Positions 55,638 through 62,684 are shown, numbered from the stretch's first letter. The stretch is DNA of 64,000 nucleotides from Trachythela sp. YZ-2020 (GCA_016169945.1 JADLSH010000249.1:1488001-1552000); one strand, 5' to 3'. Notes: generated from the letters alone by a model not told the origin. Numbers and translations: made by a program.

Positions 55638-56282
55638 ACTAAAGTAGGGCGCATTGCAAGCTAATGGGTTAACAAGAGACACTGGCAGATAGTTTTGTTA
55701 ACTCATTAACTGGCAGTACCCTACCACTGACGAGTAAAATTGTCTGGCATTAGACAGAATAAAATACTAAAGTAGGGCTCATTGCAAGCTAATGGGTTAA
55801 CAAGAGACACTGGCAGATAGTTTTGTTAACTCATTAACTGGCAGTACCCTACCACTGACGAGTAAAATCGTCTGGTGTTACCGTGTTAGACAGTAAAATA
55901 CTAAAGTAGGGTGCATCTGGGCGCATTGCAAGCTAATGGGTTAAACTAATGTTATTCATGTCAGGTGCCGCTGAATTTAACCTCGATCACAGAGGTGAAA
56001 GGCACATGCACTAACCACTGCGCTGGCAACACCCTAATGAACTGATGGTTTAAAATAACCCCGCATACACAAATATTCCATAATCCTTGTATTTTATCTC
56101 TGACAGGTTCAGAAGCAATTTTGGCAGGATCAGTCTTAGGCAATGATGTTTGTCTACTACATTTGAATGGATTAAATGCAGACATTGAACTGTGGGTAAA
56201 GTCGTCCAGTAAAAAGCTCTCTGAAATGGTAATGAAGGAATGTTTGTCTGCTTGTGATGAACTTAATAGAACTAATGTGTAA
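29979..56282 (+). CDS. AP4E1: AP-4 complex subunit epsilon, complete, 21 exons
   Basis: Large subunit of the AP-4 coat that sorts cargo at the trans-Golgi network. Exons: 29979-30101, 31333-31404, 33110-33233, 33332-33405, 34778-34899, 35805-35964, 37541-37704, 37966-38039, 39274-39396, 40021-40136, 40561-40700, 40934-41046, 41126-41220, 41354-41447, 42226-42353, 48782-48868, 50165-50279, 51076-51425, 51906-52787, 54865-55156, 56107-56282. All phases agree; total 1,207 aa against about 1,137 in human. Residues 1 to about 640 are the adaptin trunk (RLIYCEMLGHDASFGYINAI, APWIQIKLLKILALLG, CWVLGEYG). A Ser/Glu-rich hinge follows to about 960, then the epsilon appendage to the end. The exon 10 to 11 junction is about two residues shorter than expected. 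Introns are loaded with repeats; intron 15 holds an antisense BEL element. A variant poly(A) signal ATTAAA is at 56397. Confidence 0.95.
30345..31075. mobile_element. Probable non-autonomous element in AP4E1 intron 1
   Basis: GTTTTAGTATAATTTCAGTA followed by GTAAAT near 30472 and ATTTACTACTGAAATTATAC near 31038 are inverted. The left end also carries GGTGAATATTCACC and GAGACGAAGTTGAGGTGAAT. Short open frames inside have no recognisable product. Confidence 0.5.
31670..31915. repeat. GATGAGAGTTG element, copy in AP4E1 intron 2
   Basis: AACAAGGGTTGCATGAGAGT, AAGTTGATGAGAGTTGTTGA and AACTCTCATCTTCATTTGAC match the copies at 12039 and 25488. Confidence 0.65.
32111..32480. mobile_element. hAT-like element fragment (TAGGGATGAGCCGA end)
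   Basis: It starts TAGGGATGAGCCGAGAACGA and contains repeated GGCCGATTA/TAATCGG motifs, as in the complete element at 56627-57140. The right terminus does not match the expected inverted end, so the copy looks truncated. Confidence 0.5.
32585..33060. repeat. Inverted-motif repeat around CCAACTGGGATACCAG
   Basis: TATCCAACTGGGATACCAGG, CTGGTATCCCACTGGATATA and GTCCAGTTGGGATACAAATC are related in direct and inverted orientation within AP4E1 intron 2. Confidence 0.45.
34284..34360 (+). repeat. tRNA-like cassette, best A and B boxes
   Basis: TAGCTCAGTTGG fits the A-box consensus and GGTTCGATTCC fits the B box exactly. The folded cloverleaf would have loop CCGGAAT, where the universal U33 is C, and the outer acceptor pairs do not form. 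I therefore call it tRNA-derived, not a tRNA gene. Confidence 0.75.
34563..34636 (+). repeat. tRNA-like cassette, third unit of the array
   Basis: Same cassette with one A-box change (TAGCTCAGTTGC) and an exact B box (GGTTCGATTCC), followed by the T-run hairpin AGTTGCATTTTTCGCAACT. Confidence 0.75.
34975..35770 (+). mobile_element. Degraded SINE head with six-unit tandem tail, AP4E1 intron 5
   Basis: A degenerate head (TGCAGTTG, TCGCATGTGAGAAGAGTACT) begins about 75 bp after exon 5. It is followed by about six units of 112-115 bp with GGTTTCCTCTTGTAGTAACA, CAACAAGAGATGATCCTTAC, GAACAGTTTAGAAATGATAG and AAATAAAGTTAGTTTAG. The units are very alike, and the array stops about 30 bp before exon 6. 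Confidence 0.85.
36786..37514 (+). repeat. Dispersed repeat copy 2 with GTGGGGACA minisatellite
   Basis: The left part matches 27335-27572. An (ACACGCGC)-type tract (36960-37010) follows, then CTTGTGGGGACA-type units at 37035-37262, then the same motif inverted (TTGTCCCCACA, GTGTCCCCACAAGT, TTGTCCCCACAAGTGAGG) at 37412-37482. The right end is AACATAACCTCCTGGTGGAG. Confidence 0.6.
37765..37885. repeat. Short telomere-like CCTAAC/CCTAAT tract
   Basis: TCCTAATCCTAACCGTAATC followed by CTAACCCTAATTTTCACC is a degenerate run of six-base units like CCCTAA, the animal telomeric repeat. It lies in AP4E1 intron 7, about 60 bp after the exon. Confidence 0.55.
38080..38930 (+). mobile_element. SINE with tail units, split by a 0.5-kb insertion
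   Basis: A SINE head (CAGTGGTTACAGTTGTTTGA, GGTTTCTTCCTGCAGTAACA) and tail core (GAACAGTTTAAAACTGATAG) stop at 38239. The tail resumes at 38760 with CCAGTATAAATAAAGTTAG and two further units. The inserted sequence is described separately. Confidence 0.65.
38240..38759. mobile_element. CAACTCTCGTTATAGCGGAC insertion element
   Basis: A 520-bp block interrupts a SINE tail unit. CCAGT is present on both sides (38235-38239 and 38760-38764), a candidate 5-bp target duplication. Inside, TAGCGAGAGTCCGTAATAGC-type motifs occur several times in both orientations. No coding capacity. Confidence 0.55.
40150..40395 (-). repeat. 80-bp minisatellite, three units, next to AP4E1 exon 10
   Basis: TCCAGTGTAGGTAGTATTCT, ACAATAAGCTGCCGTGGTTT and GAAAGATATCTCAAACGTGG start about 15 bp after the exon 10 donor. 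A partial unit lies at about 40460-40500, and another at 42140-42200 runs to within 30 bp of exon 15. Confidence 0.75.
41554..41641 (+). repeat. Diverged tRNA-like cassette in AP4E1 intron 14
   Basis: TGTAGCTCAGCTAGTGGTCA, GCTGCACCGGAATCACAAGG and CTGCAGGTTTGACTCTTGCC match the cassette at 34284, with several substitutions in both boxes. Confidence 0.6.
42497..42725 (-). repeat. 3-prime LTR of the BEL/Pao element
   Basis: 229 bp, direct copy of 48396-48625. The one visible difference is CCC instead of CCCC in an A/C-rich tract. Confidence 0.93.
42768..46145 (-). pseudogene. BEL/Pao pol region (RT, RNase H, integrase), frame-broken
   Basis: Blocks in element order: 46145-45870 (GWIMYGRLI, LCSLDVLGL; the linker just after protease), 45544-45293 (RT, GDIEKAFHQI), 45510-45091 (RT active site YVDDI, in a different frame), 45063-44266 (RT thumb and RNase H with HGFSDAS), 44255-44001 (integrase zinc-binding part) and 43946-42768 (integrase core with VDFAGP, VSDNAKTF and FERLVG, then a C-terminal DNA-binding tail). 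Consecutive blocks change frame several times, and a short stretch just before the catalytic Glu is also out of frame. As read, no continuous polyprotein exists, so this copy would not be autonomous unless the breaks are sequencing errors. Confidence 0.85.
46278..47862 (-). pseudogene. BEL/Pao gag and protease region, frame-broken
   Basis: An N-terminal block (47862-47536) contains coiled-coil-like text with MAAAKHGQLLELSKMK. The main gag block (47476-46454) has an acidic/Gln-rich helix, then FSGDYRDWIRFWNQFE, the DUF1759 capsid-like hallmark. Zinc knuckles follow (CVYCEASNHASTAC, then CYNCTGGQH and CKLCGQKHHTSLC in the frame of 46649-46278). The aspartic protease motif is ARIMIDTGAGSSY. Frames differ between the three blocks. 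Confidence 0.85.
48396..48625 (-). repeat. 5-prime LTR of the BEL/Pao element
   Basis: 230 bp. It should contain the element promoter, transcribed toward lower coordinates. It is followed on + by the AAGG target duplication. Confidence 0.93.
49005..49812. mobile_element. hAT-like element with GGTATACCGA ends, host of a nested foldback
   Basis: The right end reads TTTTCGGTATACCGAACAGC then CCTA, a typical hAT-type terminus when reversed (TAGGGCTGTTCGGTATACCG). The left end has CGATATTGTCGGTATACCGG, more diverged. The centre is interrupted by the foldback at 49124-49543. Confidence 0.55.
49124..49543. repeat. Foldback with 40-bp GGCCCGTTTCAGA inverted ends
   Basis: Left TGGCCCGTTTCAGATGCCGC TCCACTCATGCGCCGAACTT is mirrored by the right end with GGCGCATGAGTGGAGCGGCG and CTGAAACGGGCCA. 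AGATT occurs on both flanks as a possible target duplication. Many internal GGAGCGAC/GTCGCTC motifs are seen. Confidence 0.8.
49820..50160 (+). repeat. tRNA-like cassette unit in AP4E1 intron 16
   Basis: The full unit has TTCCGTTCGAGTATTCCATC, AACGAGATGCCGAGAAAAAT and the cassette at 49981-50055 (A box TAGCTCAGTTGG, B-box variant GGTTCAATTCC), then GCAACTGCTCCTGGCTAGGT. It ends only a few bases before exon 17 at 50165. Confidence 0.8.
50385..50682 (+). mobile_element. tRNA-derived SINE (CGGTGGCGCAG family), AP4E1 intron 17
   Basis: TTCGGTGGCGCAGTCGCAGA, TTGAGTTCGATTCTCGCTGA, GTCAACGCTCTGCCGAAGGT, GGTTTCCTCCCACAGGGAAA and the 3-prime CCCCAACGGGGAGTGAGCTG are all present, so this copy is near full length. 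Confidence 0.85.
50700..51035 (+). repeat. Three tandem SINE tail units, AP4E1 intron 17
   Basis: Units with GGTTTCCTCCTGTGGTAACA, CTACTGGACCTCTAGGGAGA, ACAGTTTAAAACGGATGG and ATAAAGAGAGTTTAGTTCAG stop about 40 bp before exon 18. Confidence 0.75.
51455..51832. repeat. Long (GTAG)n-type microsatellite in AP4E1 intron 18
   Basis: About 380 bp of interrupted GTAG/GTAT/GCAG tetranucleotides starting just 30 bp after the exon 18 donor. The minus strand translates as Leu-Pro-Thr-Tyr repeats, which is an artefact. Confidence 0.95.
53081..53255. repeat. Hairpin with 60-bp arms
   Basis: TTTCAATGAAGTGAAGTTGA followed by AGTTAGAA on the left is mirrored by TTCTAACTTCAACTTCACTT followed by CATTGAAA on the right. 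The outer parts TAATTTGATAACC/GGTTATCAAATTA also match. Confidence 0.85.
53275..53810. repeat. Two tRNA-like cassette units, one per strand
   Basis: A minus-strand cassette at 53391-53463 and a plus-strand cassette at 53652-53726 are each flanked by the TCTCGGCATCTCGTTCG and CCGTTCGAGTATTCCATCTA modules and the AGTTGC...GCAACT hairpin. The A box is intact in both. The B boxes are GGTTAAATTCC and GGTTCAATTCC. Confidence 0.8.
53955..54210 (-). mobile_element. SINE (AATATGCAGTTG family), degraded, reverse
   Basis: On the minus strand: a head with GATTCCTGAATTCC, TGCACTTGTCTGATTTAATG and TCGCATGTGAGAAGAACTC, then CCGGTTTCTCATGTAGTCAG and part of a tail. Confidence 0.55.
54248..54400 (-). mobile_element. 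LINE 3-prime tail, reverse orientation
   Basis: AGATAGATAGATGGTTTTAT followed by TCATATAAACATTGCAGCCA reads, on the minus strand, as an AT-rich tail ending in a TCTA microsatellite, like 18200-18545. Confidence 0.45.
54440..54745 (+). repeat. SINE tail units with a four-fold 26-bp expansion
   Basis: ACTAGATCAATAAGTAATG repeats about four times, then two full tail units with GAACAGTTTAGAACTGATAG and CTATCCAGTAT follow. The array ends about 120 bp before exon 20. Confidence 0.75.
55220..55545. mobile_element. ACAACTTGT-rich foldback element, copy 2
   Basis: Inverted relative to 15319-15665. Shared blocks are ATCTTGTCAACAAGATGTGT, TTGAATTGCAGGACGATAAC, CAACCTTGTAGCAAGTTGTC, AACGTACACATCCTGAGGAC and TTTTTACGTGTGTAC. 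It lies in AP4E1 intron 20, about 65 bp after the exon. Confidence 0.8.
55565..55945. repeat. TTAACCCATTA foldback, three tandem copies
   Basis: Each copy runs TTAACCCATTAACTGGCAGT ... GCAAGCTAATGGGTTAA with inner ACTGACGAGTAAAAT and AGTAGGGCGCATTGC. A linker CAAGAGACACTGGCAGATAG separates copies. Period is about 125 bp. Three related copies in the opposite direction lie at 62122-62684. Confidence 0.85.
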
Positions 56283-56626
56283 ATTATGCAAGGGTCCTAG
56301 AATATTTAATAGCGCTGCGTTTTAATGCTCAAAAATGTATCAGCAATTTACCAATAAGGCACTTCTAGACCAGCCACAATTGGATAATTAAATCTCCTTA
56401 ATATATTTTGTTTTAATTTTTATACATACAATCATTTTAATGTAAATCTTAATGAAATTTGAACTGTTGTACTGTACATAATATTTTCAATATCAATCTC
56501 TTACGGGTCATCCAAAATTTCCAACATGTTCACATAGGGTTAGTGACCAATGTATGCTTTCTAAAATGTGGAACTATAAACGCATCATCAAGGTTCAGGA
56601 GGAGCTCTAAAAAAGAGTACTTGCTG

Positions 56627-57140
56627 TAGGGATGAGCTGATAATCGTTTTTTTTATCGGTAGAAGCTGACAATCGGTAACTTATAGGCTTATCGGCTGAC
56701 AATATCTATATATATCGGCTCTTGAAATGCTTGCTTTTCTGTTATTTTCCTTATTACAATTATGCATTTCCTTTGTTTAAAACGAGTCATATTACAAGAT
56801 GAATTTGGTTCCAACAATGAAATGGTCAAATTCAGTTAATCAATTCCATTTTGCAGTTGCCTCCCCATTAGATATGTTTTAACAATCGAATTGCAAACAA
56901 GCAAACCTTGTTGTGAAAACCCTGTCAAGAAACACTTGTTGAGAATACATATGTGGAAATAAACTTGCTATCAACTAATGGAAACTTGTCAAGGAAAACC
57001 TGCTTGTCTGTAGGGAGCCCTACATTCTTGACCAATATTGGTGACTACCGATATATTGGCCAATATAACTACATATATATGATTCATATCGTAATTTACC
57101 ATATGGGTAAATTGGATTTTTCATTATCGGCTCATCTCTA
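56627..57140. mobile_element. Non-autonomous hAT-like element with exact 8-bp TSD
   Basis: The element starts TAGGGATGAGCTGATAATCG and ends CATTATCGGCTCATCTCTA, imperfect inverted ends. It is flanked on both sides by ACTTGCTG (56619-56626 and 57141-57148), the 8-bp duplication typical of hAT transposition. 514 bp, no transposase. It lies between the 3-prime ends of AP4E1 and STYXL1. Confidence 0.88.
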
Positions 57141-57199
57141 ACTTGCTGAACGCTTGTGAAAGTGTTGATGATGGACGACCACTGACAATTAAAATATAG

Positions 57200-57205
57200 T
57201 TTATT
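57200..57205 (-). terminator. Candidate poly(A) signal of STYXL1
   Basis: TTTATT on +, which is AATAAA on -, about 250 bp downstream of the STYXL1 stop codon. Confidence 0.4.
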
Positions 57206-57456
57206 TCAAAGATTCATGATGACACTGATTGTTTGGTCCATTTCAAGGTCCATTCTTCAAAAACAGTCATATTTTTGGAGGCAGCGGAAAAAGTCAAGGT
57301 GGCAGCGGCTGCATCTCTGGAAATTAGGGTGCTAAGCTTTACGCTCTAGGGAGGGTTTTCTTTGAAAGGGGCAGGGGGGTGTGATAAAATATCTATGATA
57401 TATCTCATGTCATAAACATGGTATTCGACTGAACAATTTCTTGTAATGTACCATTC

Positions 57457-58863
57457 CTAGAACCATATGTCATCTGGATCCGTCACTTTCTTCCCCAACA
57501 GCTTTTCTTCAAGTTCACACAGCTGTCGAAGAAACGATCGATTCGGCTTCACTGCTTGTCGTTTGGACTTCATGAAATCGTATGCTTCCTTCAGGCTCCA
57601 ATGTCGAGATTCCATTAAATAACACAGGGACATGGTAGAGCTACGACTCATGCCCAGGTTGCAATGAACCAACACGCAGCCATCCTCGTCAAATGCATTC
57701 TTAATAAAGTCACAACACTTTCGAAAATACAATTTCAAGCAGGACGAATTTAAGTCTTCAACATTTATGTTGAGGTAAGTAATCTCCTCTGGAAATGCAT
57801 TCCGATGCTCAGTGCAAACATTTACAATATGGGTGATTTTTAAGTTCTTAATGACTGTCTTGCTCGTTGCTTGGTCGCCACAACCTTGGTATAGCTTACC
57901 CTCGACTATCTCAGATGGATAGGTTTGTAGATATTTCTTTCGTTCTTGCTCATCAGTAATGTTAATGCTGGAGCAAAGGAATGGATATTGCTCGTTAAAG
58001 GATTCAAAGCCGCCTTTTAGTATACTAGGCTGGATCCCAAATTCTAAAAGTTCGTGGTAAAGCTTGAGCTCTCGGCACGACGAGTCGTCCAGATTGCACG
58101 ATCCCTCGCCGTATATAACAACCATTGTGAAATCTCGTAAGCTGGTCCTACCGCCAATATAACCATAGTTGAACAGCAACACTAGTTCGGTATAAATGAC
58201 ATCAGACGGTTGGGCAGTAACAATATGGGATACATCATACTCACTGTGATCTCGGATATCCAAAATAAGGATATAGAGTGGATCCATTATGTAGGAATTC
58301 ACTGTACCATCGTTAAGGCAATTATATAACTCATGGACGGTCATTAGGTCCAATTCTTCACCAGTTCGCAAGGAGATTACTTCAGATGTGCTCAAATGTT
58401 CTCGCCTATGCAAGGACACTGTCACACTAGCAGGCTGATCATGACAATTCTGATTTATATTATCCTCGATATTTTCTAAATAAACATGATTTTTGTCCTC
58501 CTCAGGAAACGTATTAAACTGCTTCTCAAAAAACGCCGGAATCGTAGAATCTCTTGTATAGTGACATAGCTTGTCCCCAACAACAGAATTCCCCCCGTTT
58601 TCGCTGCTATATTCACTCGAAGTGGGATCTTGTAATATTTCGGTGCTCTGTTGCGAATGCTTACTATTTCGGCGTAGAGTGCAAGATACACTTTTCCCCT
58701 CTAGTTTTTCAACCGATAAATGTTTGCTGTGGTTATTGAACGAGTTTCCTTCGACTTTGGAAGAATCGCTTGACAATTCTCTGTCTGCATACCGCTGTTG
58801 TGTCGTTACATCGCCAGCGCTTCGGTCTTGAACTCGTTTTCTACTCGAGTATGAACTGCCCAT
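57457..58863 (-). CDS. STYXL1: STYXL1/MK-STYX-like protein: rhodanese plus dual-specificity phosphatase, intronless
   Basis: A single open frame of 468 aa. I chose the Met at 58863 because it starts MGSSYSS, an N-myristoylation-type sequence; an upstream in-frame Met at 58926 would add 21 residues. Residues 1 to about 160 are Ser-rich and low in complexity. A rhodanese-like domain (about 174-295) has HELYNCLNDG and LDIRDHSEYDVSHIVTAQ, then LKGGFESFNEQYPFL. The phosphatase domain (about 316-455) has YPSEIVEGKLYQG, ITHIVNV, a candidate general acid Asp in NINVEDL and the P-loop VHCNLGMSRSS. Domain order and wording match STYXL1. Human STYXL1 (about 313 aa) has lost the P-loop Cys and is a pseudophosphatase; here Cys401 and Arg407 are present, so activity is predicted. 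The rhodanese part has no obvious catalytic Cys. The gene is convergent with AP4E1 and divergent from GMCL1. No intron is seen, unlike vertebrate orthologues. Confidence 0.9.
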   Translation of the reverse strand: MGSSYSSRKRVQDRSAGDVTTQQRYADRELSSDSSKVEGNSFNNHSKHLSVEKLEGKSVSCTLRRNSKHSQQSTEILQDPTSSEYSSENGGNSVVGDKLCHYTRDSTIPAFFEKQFNTFPEEDKNHVYLENIEDNINQNCHDQPASVTVSLHRREHLSTSEVISLRTGEELDLMTVHELYNCLNDGTVNSYIMDPLYILILDIRDHSEYDVSHIVTAQPSDVIYTELVLLFNYGYIGGRTSLRDFTMVVIYGEGSCNLDDSSCRELKLYHELLEFGIQPSILKGGFESFNEQYPFLCSSINITDEQERKKYLQTYPSEIVEGKLYQGCGDQATSKTVIKNLKITHIVNVCTEHRNAFPEEITYLNINVEDLNSSCLKLYFRKCCDFIKNAFDEDGCVLVHCNLGMSRSSTMSLCYLMESRHWSLKEAYDFMKSKRQAVKPNRSFLRQLCELEEKLLGKKVTDPDDIWF

Positions 58864-59789
58864 ATTAAACAAATAAACTCGCAAATACAGATTCCAAATT
58901 CCTTCGCAGAATAGACTCTCTAGCATTCAAATCATCATGCTTCAAATGTTCCCCTTTAAATGTGGAAACAACTTTCAATATTTATAGTTTGCCAGACAAA
59001 ACTGTTTAGTCGAGAATTAAGTCAGATTGACTCACTAGACCATATCGACGTCTCTTATATTTGCGTGGTTTCCGCTCGTGATGTCATGCGCGAAAACACT
59101 CCCAGATATTTCGCAAAGAAAAATGTTGAACAAACAAACAAAATTTGTTCGGAAAAGTTTTCGCAAAGAATTTGTGTCGAGCGTTAAAATGGTTTGACCA
59201 TTATTTTTCTTGAAAATTCTTATTTTGTTGGTTTGAAACTTGAACTAAACTTGAACTTTTAAAACTTTTCATATTTTTCGTATTTTAAGAGGTGTTTTGG
59301 TGTTTAGTTTAGTGTTTACATTTCATCTAAATTGTGACTTTTTAGAACACATTCTATTTTAAAGCTGAAATTGTACAAAAAACACGCTTTGGCGCCAAAG
59401 TAGAAAGTTGGATTACATTTGATCGTAGCTCATAAAGTTTATTGACATTACATCACATTAGTTAGATTTTAATTATCGATCAAATTATCTTGCACACCTA
59501 AATAGCCTTCGTAAACACATAAAGTAAAGTTTGAAGTGATTACCTGTATAAACAGTTTTAAAAATTTATAAATTTCAGTGAGCAGAGACACAATAGTTAC
59601 AATACATGACGTTCCAGAGTAGGTTGTATATTGTCGTTTCGCCATTTTGTAATCTTGCAAAATTGCCAACATTTCCACAATGTTTTGATAAAAAATAATG
59701 GTTTATTTACTAGATCAACAATGTAGAAACACATCTAGTCGTTTCTTAAACGATGTACTTTGATATTTTGCTTCAAAAACTTCTATAAG
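58864..59789. promoter_or_regulatory. Shared upstream region of STYXL1 and GMCL1
   Basis: A 0.9-kb spacer between divergent start codons. It holds CTTTGGCGCCAAAG at 59387-59400 (see separate entry), and GTGATGTCATGCGCGAAAAC near 59078-59098 with a CRE-like TGATGTCA. A 69-residue minus-strand frame (59469-59678) is not recognised. Confidence 0.4.
59387..59400. promoter_or_regulatory. E2F-type palindrome
   Basis: CTTTGGCGCCAAAG is a perfect 14-bp palindrome that contains the E2F core TTTGGCGC in both directions. It lies about 390 bp before the GMCL1 start codon and 520 bp before that of STYXL1. Confidence 0.5.
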
Positions 59790-60727
59790 ATGGGGAATTA
59801 TCCTGACACGAAACGGAAACTCGAAGACTCAAATTTAGACGGACAGCAACAAGAGGAAAGCGTAGTTGAATTGCCTAAAAAGTATGTATATTTTGTGATA
59901 TTTATGCCAGATCGTTTGCAGTAAATAATGTTACATGTCTAATGAGAGTAAAAATGCCTCATTTGGTCGAAACACTTCGTGAGTAAAGTGGTTTAAAAAA
60001 TATGTCAGGCATTTTATAGCCATGGTCCAGTTATCAATATTGGCAATATGTCCCCTAGGCAATTGTTGGATATTCAGCCATCAACGCCTAACACCTTGCT
60101 CTGGTCTAGATCTTATACAAAGTACAATAATAAAATAGGATGCATAAGGACCATTTTAGCTTGATGGGTTAACAAGAAAGTTACATGAGCAGATAGTCTT
60201 GTTAACCCATTACGTCTGGGCAGCTAAATTGTAGAATATCCGTCCATTTTGAAACTTTACACCTAGTAAACACTTGTAAATATTAACAATTTCCTCAAAA
60301 TATGTAATTTGTGACTGCCTCGTTTTTCAAAACCACTTGTTAACATATTCTTGCAATTTCATCTTTGAACTTTGGAATGATTCCTGGGTTTCTTTGTCCA
60401 AACCACGAAAAGTGGCCAGATATTCTATAATTGCTTTGTTATTTTCTTGCTCTGGGTATTCTATAAGCCTTTACGATTAGAATTGTCTAGCAATGGACAA
60501 TAAAGAAATGGGTTAAACAGAGACATAGACTGCCTGGTTATCTAGGTATTGTTAACACCCTATGAGTAAAAGCAGATCAATTGAAGAATCGCTTTGTTAT
60601 TAGGGAAGATTGTTAATAAACATGTTGTGTTTTCAATCCAGGAAGAAGCAGCGAACAACATCAGACTATATTTATCATACACTTTTTGTAAACGGACAAG
60701 ACAGTGATGTTACTCTTGTGGCACTCG
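59790..60727 (+). CDS. GMCL1: Germ cell-less homologue, first two coding exons (partial)
   Basis: Exons 59790-59881 and 60642-60727 join in phase 2 and end with a phase-1 donor. The product starts MGNYPDTKRKLEDSN, has an acidic/Gln linker and a basic KKKKQR patch, then TSDYIYHTLFVNGQDSDVTL VALG, the start of a BTB domain. The YIYxTLFxNGxxSD wording and the Lys-rich patch just before it are characteristic of germ cell-less/GMCL1, a nuclear-envelope BTB protein that acts as a cullin-3 adaptor in germline specification. Gly2 recalls the N-terminal Gly of the fly protein. The remaining BTB, BACK and C-terminal domains were not found in the last 3.2 kb and should lie beyond the window. Confidence 0.82.
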
Positions 60728-62100
60728 GTAAGCTTATAATTTCGATAACACAGTTGGCCAGTCAGTCTGTTGGTCAGTAAGGGCTAACAAAAAGTATCCT
60801 GTGGTTCTCAGGCCTTACTAGGGTGCAACCAATCACACTCCTTGAGCTATCTAGGCGTGCAGTGGAGTGTGATCCATTTTTCATTCCCTGCATGGTCAGC
60901 AGGCCGTGTTTTTTTAAAGTGTTTAATAATGGTTAGCGACTAAAATCTGATTATAGAATGTTAAAATATGAAGCCTAAAAAAATAAAAGAGCTTAGAAGA
61001 TGTCTAATTTCTGACGATTTGTGCTGAAAAGATAAAATATTATAGTTTTGTTGTTTTGCGTTGTAGCCTAATTGAGCTTATTGAGGCGTGCGATCAATCA
61101 CACTTCTTGAGAAGCCCTGGCGTGTGTCAAGGTGTGCAAGTGCGATCGCACGCCATTCCCAGGAAGTTCTGGTTTCTTGACCAACCCTTCTTTTTCCTGC
61201 TTACTCTAAATGTTTTTGTGATGTGGTTGTGGGTGCCTGCTTACATTAATTGACTACCTACCAGTCATTGTAATGCCATTGTTGTCATAGTTATTGTTGG
61301 ACCTTGTTTATTTGAAATGTTTATGTGTGGTAGCAATTCCATGTGATCACACTCATGTCACAAAGTCAAGCAAAAAAGTCTTTTTCTGACCTACAGTACC
61401 ACCCCAATATTTTCAGGAAAATAGTCCAGAACCATGGGAATAGGATATTTTCTCAGACCTTAGTTAGTCATTTAGTCAGTCAACTTTTTACTGATCAATG
61501 ACCAGACCTTAAATTTTGTACGAAGCAGGAGATTAGCGAATTGCTTAAATCCAGGTTTTACTAAGGAGAGTGATAGTGAGTGATAGATAGACTAGCTGCT
61601 GAAAACGAAAGAAGAAAGATGAGTTGAAAGATAAGTTGAAAGTTTCTGATTTATGTAAGAAACCTCTCTTGGGGGGAAACATGTTCCGTAAAGAATGATA
61701 CATTTGGCCACATCGATCAGAGCCCTGATGGCAAAGTTGCGATGTAATTCGCTCTTTTTGGAACAAAGTAAAGCCAAGTGTGCAAGGATGATTGTGCCTC
61801 TCAAAATTCATAGTACTCATTCTTGCCTTAAAAGAATATGCAAGACTTGTGTCTGTTTTTCAAAGGATTTTGACTGATGACATTGCAGTATCTCAAAAAT
61901 GACAAGCTGCGAATTTGAAGCAGTATGTCATTTCCAAGATATTGAATGTCATAAAACTCCAAAACAACAGTGACAGAATTGGTATATGTAGTGATTGTCC
62001 AACATACAGAAAGCTATAAAATATCCACTATCCAGATCATTCCAATTGATGAAGCAGGATCATTTTAATAATCAGTTTAAGTAATCACACTGCAATTTGT
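60728..62100 (+). other. GMCL1 intron: diverged repeats, no exon found
   Basis: I looked for the next expected GMCL1 exon (EEWxLHKxYLCQS-like) and did not find it. Region 61862-61960 is a diverged copy of 62966-63070. Its frame is broken by an in-frame TGA. Confidence 0.5.
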
Positions 62101-62121
62101 TGGACCTATTTCAGATACACA

Positions 62122-62684
62122 TTAACCCATTAGCTTGCAATGCGCCCAGATGCGCCCTACTTTAGTATTTTACTCTGTCTAACACCAGACGATTTTACTC
62201 ATCAGTGGTAGGGTACTGCCAGTTAATGGGTTAATGATATTTGAAAAAAATATGTGGCAAACGTCATCTTGACGACATCAACTGAAAATATTCGTCATTA
62301 ACATTCAGGTTATGAGTTAACAAAACTATCTGCCAGTGTCTCTTGTTAACCCATTAGCTTGCAATTCGCCCAGATGCGCCCTACTTTAGTATTTTACTCT
62401 GTCTAACACCAGACGATTTTACTCATCAGTGGTAGGGTACTGCCAGTTAATGGGTTAATGATATTTGAAAAAAATATGTGGCAAACGTCATCTTGACGAC
62501 ATCATCAACTGAAAATATTCGTCATTAACATTCAGGTTATGGGTTAACAAAACTATCTGCCAGTGTCTCTTGTTAACCCATTAGCTTGCAATTCGCCCAG
62601 ATGCGCCCTACTTTAATATTTTACTCTGTCTAACACCAGACGATTTTACTCATCAGTGGTAGGGTACTGCCAGTTAATGGGTTA
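62122..62684. repeat. TTAACCCATTA foldback, three copies in a 225-bp tandem
   Basis: Foldbacks at 62122-62234, 62345-62458 and 62573-62684, each starting TTAACCCATTAGCTTGCAAT and ending GCCAGTTAATGGGTTAA. The linkers are also repeated (GATATTTGAAAAAAATATGT, CATCTTGACGACATCA, CTATCTGCCAGTGTCTCTTG). The copies are nearly identical, so the tandem is young. Confidence 0.9.
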
